Assembly (NCBI RefSeq): GCF_937920395.1
Contig: NZ_CALEVF010000318.1
Span: 1 to 9,284, forward strand
Source: an uncultured Clostridium sp.
Lineage (GTDB): Bacteria; Bacillota; Clostridia; Clostridiales; Clostridiaceae
Reading direction: 5' to 3'
DNA: 9,284 nucleotides
A program made the translations under genes and the position numbers. Positions 6,208 through 9,284 of the stretch are shown piece by piece; positions within the stretch are counted from its first letter, which is position 1; every line of letters begins with the position of its first letter. Below the pieces are notes generated by a model. It did no database searches, was not told the DNA's origin, and saw only the letters and a program-made list of their open reading frames with translations.

Positions 6208-7440
6208 TTAATTATTAATAATAATCTTTTTTCCTTCTTTACGCATCTTTGCATATTCAGCTGATGCTGTGAAAAGTACATCAGTGGATGAATTAAGTGC
6301 CGTTTCACAAGAGTCTTGTAAAACACCTACGATAAAACCTACACCAACTACTTTCATAGCTATATCATTTGGTATACCAAATAAGCTACATGCTAGAGGA
6401 ATCAGTAACAGTGAACCTCCAGCTACGCCTGAAGCACCGCATGCACATACAGCTGACAATAAACTGAGTATAAGTGCTGTGGGAATATCCACACTAATTC
6501 CAAGTGTGGTAACTGCTGCAAGTGTTAAAACAGAAATTGTAACTGCTGCACCAGCCATATTAATAGTAGAACCTAATGGAATAGATACAGCATATGTATC
6601 CTTATCTAACCCAAGTTTCTCACACAAGCTCATATTTACAGGTATATTTGCAGCTGAACTACGTGTAAAAAATGCTGTAATCCCACTTTCCTTTAAACAC
6701 ATAAACACAAGTGGGAATGGATTCTGACGAATATTTATGTATACAATAATTGGATTTACAACAAGGGCCACAAAAAGCATACACCCAATCAGAACTGCAA
6801 GTAAATGTCCATAACTAGCTAATGCCTTCATTCCAGTTGTAGAAATCGCCTCAAATACGAGACCCATAATTCCAAGTGGAGCAAAGTCTATGACCCATTT
6901 AACTATCTGAGTTACTGCATCTGAAAAATTAGTAATCATAGTTTTTGTGGTGTCGGGTGCATTTTTTAAAGCAGCACCAAGAACTAACGCCCAAGACAAT
7001 ATGCCAATATAGTTTGCATTAAAAAGTGCTTTTACTGGGTTATCAACAACATTCATTAGTAACGCTTTAAGAACCTCTACGACACCTCCAGGTGGTGTTA
7101 AACCACCTTTAGCTATTGCAAGTGTTAATGTTACTGGGAAGATAAAGCTTACAATAACCGCTGTAAGTCCAGCTAAAAATGTTCCTAAAAGATAAAGAAC
7201 GATAATAGATTTCATGTTGGTCTGATGGCCACTTTTATGCTTAGATATGGCAGACATAATTAAGAAAAACACCAATATAGGCGCAATTGATTTCAAAGCA
7301 CCAACAAATAAAGAACCAAAAATAATAATGAATTTTGCTTGTTGTGGAATCATTAAAGCCAAGATAATACCAATAACTAACCCTATAATTATCCGTAATA
7401 CTAGACTTACTTGACTCCATTTCTTAAATAATTTTTTCAA
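6208..7440 (-). CDS. sstT: Na+/serine-threonine symporter SstT
   Basis: This inner-membrane transporter of the dicarboxylate/amino acid:cation symporter family takes up serine and threonine with Na+. I place the start at TTG 7440 (protein [10 protein letters not shown]..., 410 residues), because GGAGGGG lies 8 bases upstream and the resulting N-terminus aligns with E. coli SstT (about 414 residues). The longer reading from ATG 7518 would add 26 residues and place the ribosome site inside the gene. Key segments are [12 protein letters not shown] (259-270), the hairpin Ser-rich loop; STINMAGAA (291-299), the NMDGT-like cation and substrate motif; [15 protein letters not shown] (334-348); and [16 protein letters not shown] (375-390), characteristic of SstT. 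About eight membrane segments and two re-entrant hairpins are expected. It is monocistronic, with its own promoter and terminator. No truncation is seen. Confidence 0.95.
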   Translation of the reverse strand: MKKLFKKWSQVSLVLRIIIGLVIGIILALMIPQQAKFIIIFGSLFVGALKSIAPILVFFLIMSAISKHKSGHQTNMKSIIVLYLLGTFLAGLTAVIVSFIFPVTLTLAIAKGGLTPPGGVVEVLKALLMNVVDNPVKALFNANYIGILSWALVLGAALKNAPDTTKTMITNFSDAVTQIVKWVIDFAPLGIMGLVFEAISTTGMKALASYGHLLAVLIGCMLFVALVVNPIIVYINIRQNPFPLVFMCLKESGITAFFTRSSAANIPVNMSLCEKLGLDKDTYAVSIPLGSTINMAGAAVTISVLTLAAVTTLGISVDIPTALILSLLSAVCACGASGVAGGSLLLIPLACSLFGIPNDIAMKVVGVGFIVGVLQDSCETALNSSTDVLFTASAEYAKMRKEGKKIIINN

Positions 7441-7504
7441 AATATTTACCCCTCCAATAATTAATAGCAACGAAATAGTGCAAGTCTCTTGTATATAATA
7501 CTTC

Positions 7505-7533
7505 ATTTTAACATGCATAATATATTAATTCAA
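7505..7533 (-). promoter_or_regulatory. Promoter of sstT
   Basis: Minus-strand TTGAAT (7528-7533), a 17-bp spacer and TAAAAT (7505-7510) make a good sigma-A promoter. The predicted start is near 7498, giving a leader of about 57 nt before TTG 7440. This places the transcript start downstream of ATG 7518, which excludes the longer reading of the gene if this promoter is the one used. Confidence 0.6.
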
Positions 7534-7536
7534 CAC

Positions 7537-7548
7537 AAAGTTAACTTT
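7537..7548. promoter_or_regulatory. Perfect palindrome AAAGTTAACTTT next to the sstT -35
   Basis: This 12-bp perfect palindrome begins 3 bp upstream of the sstT -35 hexamer, a usual place for an activator or repressor. The regulator is unknown. Confidence 0.35.
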
Positions 7549-7619
7549 TATTACATTATTCTCAAAAATAAGCGATCTTTATTTTGTAATTATTTTATCC
7601 TCAATTTATTTACATACTA

Positions 7620-7659
7620 ATAAAGGGGGACCACTTTATACTTCATGGTCTCCCTTTAT
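7620..7659. terminator. Hairpin terminator downstream of the stress-protein gene
   Basis: A 14-bp stem (7620-7633 with 7646-7659, 12-base loop) with a GC-rich core lies 48 bp after the stop of the minus-strand stress-protein gene, so it probably ends that transcript. Its polarity is odd: the one irregular pair is G-U on plus but C-A on minus, and the run of seven T residues (7665-7671) is on the plus side. It is therefore likely to work in both directions, and better on plus. Confidence 0.7.
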
Positions 7660-7707
7660 CAATATTTTTTTGCTAAAAAGAAAATTATTACCTTGTTTTA
7701 GTAAACA

Positions 7708-8136
7708 CTAATCCGGAATAACTATTACTGAGACTTTAGCATTTCTAACAACCTTACTTGTTACAGATCCAATTATTCTATATAATCCTTTTTTACTGCA
7801 TTTAGTCATTATTATTATTTCATGGCCATCTTTTTCAGCCTTTTTTAATATTTCATCTGCAGCATATCCCAAAATTGAAAACTTTTCAACTTCATACCCT
7901 TCCAGTTTAATTATTGCTTTATCTAAAACAGCTCTACTTTCCTCTGCTAAATATCCAAATTCATTTGGAATTGAATTTGGAGTTGGAACTATCATCTTGT
8001 TAGTTAAAACCGTTTCCACTACATTCATTAATGTAATACAAATTGAATCCTTATTAAAAAAATTTATCAACCAATCGATAGAGTGCATGCTTCTTTCTGT
8101 ACCATCTAATGGAACTAAGATTTTCATTTTTTTCAT
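7708..8136 (-). CDS. Universal stress protein (UspA family)
   Basis: This 142-residue, single-domain cytoplasmic protein has the Usp alpha/beta fold, usually a dimer linked to survival under starvation or stress. I chose ATG 8136 because AGGAGGT (8144-8150) lies 7 bases upstream; the longer reading from ATG 8178 would add 14 residues and bury that site. The N-terminus MKKMKILVPLDGTERSMHSI is typical, with Asp11 in the usual nucleotide-contact place. The C-terminal half has GYAADEILKKAEKDGHEIIIM (90-110) and IIGSVTSKVVRNAKVSVIVIP (121-141). The ATP-binding motif G-x2-G-x9-G(S/T) is degenerate: the two leading Gly positions around 112-116 read TKCSK, and the spacing to GS is one residue short, so ATP binding may be lost. 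No partner gene is adjacent; 550 bp of non-coding DNA lie upstream. Confidence 0.92.
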   Translation of the reverse strand: MKKMKILVPLDGTERSMHSIDWLINFFNKDSICITLMNVVETVLTNKMIVPTPNSIPNEFGYLAEESRAVLDKAIIKLEGYEVEKFSILGYAADEILKKAEKDGHEIIIMTKCSKKGLYRIIGSVTSKVVRNAKVSVIVIPD

Positions 8137-8210
8137 ATTCAAGACCTCCTTAAATTGTTTACATATATATAATAACATGAAAGTAGGTAAATGTCGTACA
8201 AGCTAATCAT

Positions 8211-8225
8211 AATTTTCATAAAATA
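8211..8225. promoter_or_regulatory. CodY-box-like sequence upstream of the stress-protein gene
   Basis: AATTTTCATAAAATA matches the CodY consensus AATTTTCWGAAAATT at 13 of 15 positions. It is 75 bp upstream of the stress-protein start codon. CodY represses many genes in Firmicutes when branched-chain amino acids and GTP are plentiful. Two-mismatch hits are common in AT-rich DNA, so this is tentative. Confidence 0.3.
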
Positions 8226-8268
8226 TCAAATATTCTTAAAATAGCAGTTATTATTAATTATTATTTAA

Positions 8269-8282
8269 TTAAATCGTTTACA
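8269..8282. promoter_or_regulatory. cre-like site (candidate CcpA binding)
   Basis: Read on the minus strand, TGTAAACGATTTAA matches the catabolite-response consensus TGWAANCGNTNWCA at 13 positions of 14, including the central CG, which is rare in such AT-rich DNA. It lies 133 bp upstream of the stress-protein start and about 140 bp before the tiny ORF at 8423. CcpA control of either transcript is possible. Confidence 0.4.
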
Positions 8283-8422
8283 AGCATTGATTACTATGTT
8301 ATTATTAACTCATAAACAAAGTAACAAAATTTAATTAGTACAATATGTGAAAATAATTCCACATAAATATTAACTTTCATTAGATAAATTAAAATAATAA
8401 CTAATAGAAAGGGGATAGTCCA

Positions 8423-8476
8423 TTGTATCAAATTAAATCTTTAGAGTTTTTAGAGGATAGTATAATTTATAAATAA
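8423..8476 (+). CDS. Possible 17-residue leader-type peptide or gene remnant
   Basis: AAAGGGGA (8408-8415) lies about 8 bases before TTG 8423, which opens MYQIKSLEFLEDSIIYK and stops at TAA 8474. The ribosome site is as good as those of the real genes here, which is why it is listed. After the stop, the same frame stays open as VVFMICDKTTKNALIKNLYYTLLN (8477-8548), so this may be the decayed start of a longer gene. I do not recognise the sequence. No regulatory alternative hairpins typical of an attenuator are seen apart from the terminator at 8570-8607. Confidence 0.3.
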   Translation: MYQIKSLEFLEDSIIYK

Positions 8477-8511
8477 GTGGTCTTTATGATATGTGATAAG
8501 ACAACGAAAAA

Positions 8512-8556
8512 TGCTTTAATTAAAAATTTATACTATACTCTGCTTAATTAAAAATT
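8512..8556. repeat. Pair of direct repeats TGCTT(T)AATTAAAAATT
   Basis: TGCTTTAATTAAAAATT (8512-8528) and TGCTTAATTAAAAATT (8541-8556) are identical except for one T. Their starts are 29 bp apart, and each contains a TTAATTAA palindrome. They lie between the tiny ORF and the orphan terminator. They could be paired protein sites or the trace of a small duplication. Confidence 0.5.
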
Positions 8557-8569
8557 GAATATACAAATA

Positions 8570-8607
8570 TACTAAAAGGAAGTTCATAAATGAACTTCCT
8601 TTTAGTA
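8570..8607 (+). terminator. Orphan intrinsic terminator upstream of the dehydrogenase promoter
   Basis: A perfect 17-bp stem (8570-8586 with 8591-8607, loop TAAA) contains AAAAGGAAGTTCA and its complement; the distal arm is CTTCCTTTTAGTA followed by GTTAATTTA. It lies before the dehydrogenase promoter, so it must end some upstream plus-strand transcript or insulate the promoter. No ordinary gene precedes it on the plus strand, and none reads into it on the minus strand. Confidence 0.75.
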
Positions 8608-8621
8608 GTTAATTTATAATA

Positions 8622-8650
8622 TTGATAATAATTATTGATTAGTATATAAT
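8622..8650 (+). promoter_or_regulatory. Strong sigma-A promoter of the dehydrogenase gene
   Basis: TTGATA (8622-8627), a 17-bp spacer and consensus TATAAT (8645-8650) give a near-ideal promoter. The predicted start near 8657 leaves a leader of about 30 nt with GAAGGGA (8671-8677) 9 bases before ATG 8687. The spacer contains the palindrome AATAATTATT. I see no Rex-type TTGTTAA-N4-TTAACAA site, although Rex often controls ldh in clostridia. Confidence 0.8.
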
Positions 8651-8686
8651 ATTTATATAAACATAATAAAGAAGGGACGTTTTTAT

Positions 8687-9284
8687 ATGAGAACAAAAGG
8701 AAATAAAATATCAATAATTGGAGCAGGTTTTGTAGGTTCTACTACAGCTTTTGCCCTAATGACTAGCGGACTTGCATCTGAAATTGTAATTGTAGATATA
8801 AATAAGGATAAAGCCGAGGGTGAAGCAATGGATTTATCACATGGTGCTTCCTTCGTAAAACCTATAGATATAACTTCGGGAGAATATGCCGATACAAAAG
8901 ATTCAGATATAGTAATTATTACAGCAGGAATTAGTTTAAAACCAGGAGAAACAAGGCTTAATTGTATTGCAAATAATTTTAAAGTATTCCAAAGTATAAT
9001 TCCAGAGGTTGTAAAATATAGCCCTGATTCTATATTAATAATAGTATCAAACCCTGTAGATATATTAACGTATATAGCCTATAAGCTTTCAGGTTTTCCA
9101 AGTAATCGAGTAATTGGGTCAGGTACGGTTCTCGATACTTCAAGACTTAAATATCTTCTTGGTCAGCGTTTTGAAGTTGACGCTAGGAATATTCATACTT
9201 ATATAATGGGTGAGCATGGCGACTCAGAAATAGCGGAATTTGTCAACATAGTTGTCGCATTTTTTAATTTCAACCTTTTTATGA
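8687..9284 (+). CDS. ldh: L-lactate/L-2-hydroxyacid dehydrogenase, 5' part, divergent at its end
   Basis: The reading frame is open from ATG 8687 to the window end (199 codons). The NAD-binding fold is at 8-37 with GAGFVG (12-17) and Asp37. The mobile loop is KPGETRL (85-91) with catalytic Arg90, and SNPVDILTY (121-129), Asp150, Arg153 (the Arg171 equivalent) and catalytic His177 in GEHGDSE are all present. It should reduce a 2-oxo acid to the L-2-hydroxy acid with NADH. Two oddities matter. Leu84 replaces the Gln102 equivalent that gives pyruvate specificity. From about residue 184 (base 9236 on) the sequence no longer resembles the family, which normally continues with a W-S/A-N-I-type segment for another 130 residues. 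The C-terminal half is absent, or lies beyond the window after an insertion. Without it the enzyme would not be functional. Confidence 0.9.
   Translation, partial: MRTKGNKISIIGAGFVGSTTAFALMTSGLASEIVIVDINKDKAEGEAMDLSHGASFVKPIDITSGEYADTKDSDIVIITAGISLKPGETRLNCIANNFKVFQSIIPEVVKYSPDSILIIVSNPVDILTYIAYKLSGFPSNRVIGSGTVLDTSRLKYLLGQRFEVDARNIHTYIMGEHGDSEIAEFVNIVVAFFNFNLFM
9239..9284. other. Sequence at the right edge not explained by the dehydrogenase
   Basis: After [10 protein letters not shown] the bases TTTGTCAACATAGTTGTCGC and the T-rich run that follows do not encode dehydrogenase sequence in any of the three plus frames. GTCAAC-ATA-GTTGTC within it is a near-perfect dyad. This looks like a junction, possibly the end of a mobile element inserted in the gene, but only about 45 bases are visible and no element family can be named. 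Confidence 0.35.

Larger units (their letters stand above)
8137..8400. other. Non-coding region upstream of the stress-protein gene
   Basis: This very AT-rich stretch holds no credible gene on either strand. It contains the stress-protein ribosome site (8144-8150), a CodY-like sequence (8211-8225) and a cre-like sequence (8269-8282), but no -35/-10 pair I would defend for either direction. The stress-protein promoter presumably lies between 8155 and 8230. Confidence 0.6.

Noticed and set aside
7441..7518. ATG 7518 as the sstT start
   Set aside because: It would add 26 residues not found in SstT, place the GGAGGGG site inside the gene and lie upstream of the predicted transcript start. TTG 7440 fits the ribosome site and the family N-terminus.
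8137..8178. ATG 8178 as the stress-protein start
   Set aside because: The AGGAGGT site at 8144-8150 is correctly spaced only for ATG 8136, and Usp proteins normally begin right at the KILVPLDG strand.
8600..8686. Rex operator in the dehydrogenase promoter
   Set aside because: No TTGTTAA-N4-TTAACAA-like sequence is present; the AATAATTATT palindrome in the spacer is too AT-simple to count.
9230..9284. Simple frameshift as the cause of the dehydrogenase divergence
   Set aside because: The other two plus frames of the last 45 bases read L-S-T-stop and C-Q-H-S-C-R-type sequence, neither of which resembles the expected dehydrogenase continuation.

Overview
The window is AT-rich, gene-dense DNA of a low-GC Gram-positive anaerobe, most likely Clostridium or a close relative. 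The evidence is the strong purine-rich ribosome binding sites, two TTG starts, many hairpin terminators with A/T flanks, clostridial-type protein families (FAD oleate hydratase, SstT, short hot-dog thioesterase) and consensus sigma-A promoters. The species cannot be named from sequence alone.

Layout. 136-2033 (+): a two-gene signalling unit, a membrane histidine kinase followed by a small membrane protein with a TTG start; no response regulator is visible. 2064-2810 (-): a nitroreductase converging on it, preceded by a four-copy 11-bp tandem repeat in its probable promoter. 3030-6019: a lipid block with a hot-dog acyl-CoA thioesterase (-), a divergent TetR-family regulator (+), and oleate hydratase (-) converging on the regulator. 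6208-7440 (-): Na+/serine-threonine symporter SstT. 7708-8136 (-): a single-domain universal stress protein. 8137-8686: a long non-coding stretch with cre-like and CodY-like sites, a possible tiny transcription unit ending in a 17-bp hairpin, and then a very good promoter for the last gene. 8687-9284 (+): an L-lactate/L-2-hydroxyacid dehydrogenase, cut by the window end.

How the genes may work together. Thioesterase, TetR regulator and oleate hydratase plausibly form a fatty-acid response module: hydration of host or environmental oleate and related acids, acyl-CoA turnover, and a local repressor. The promoters of the regulator and of oleate hydratase share dyad-like TATACTA elements at their -10 regions, and the two intergenic regions also share a TGCAATATT word, so both are operator candidates. 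SstT, the stress protein and the dehydrogenase are typical accessory metabolism and stress genes, each with its own signals.

Most interesting points: the dehydrogenase carries Leu where lactate dehydrogenases carry the specificity-determining Gln102, and its sequence stops resembling the family about 45 bases before the window ends, as if interrupted there; an orphan plus-strand terminator and tiny ORF lie upstream of it; the nitroreductase promoter overlaps a slippage-prone tandem repeat; and the candidate operators of the fatty-acid block. I see no CRISPR array, tRNA, rRNA, complete insertion sequence or clearly new multi-gene system.
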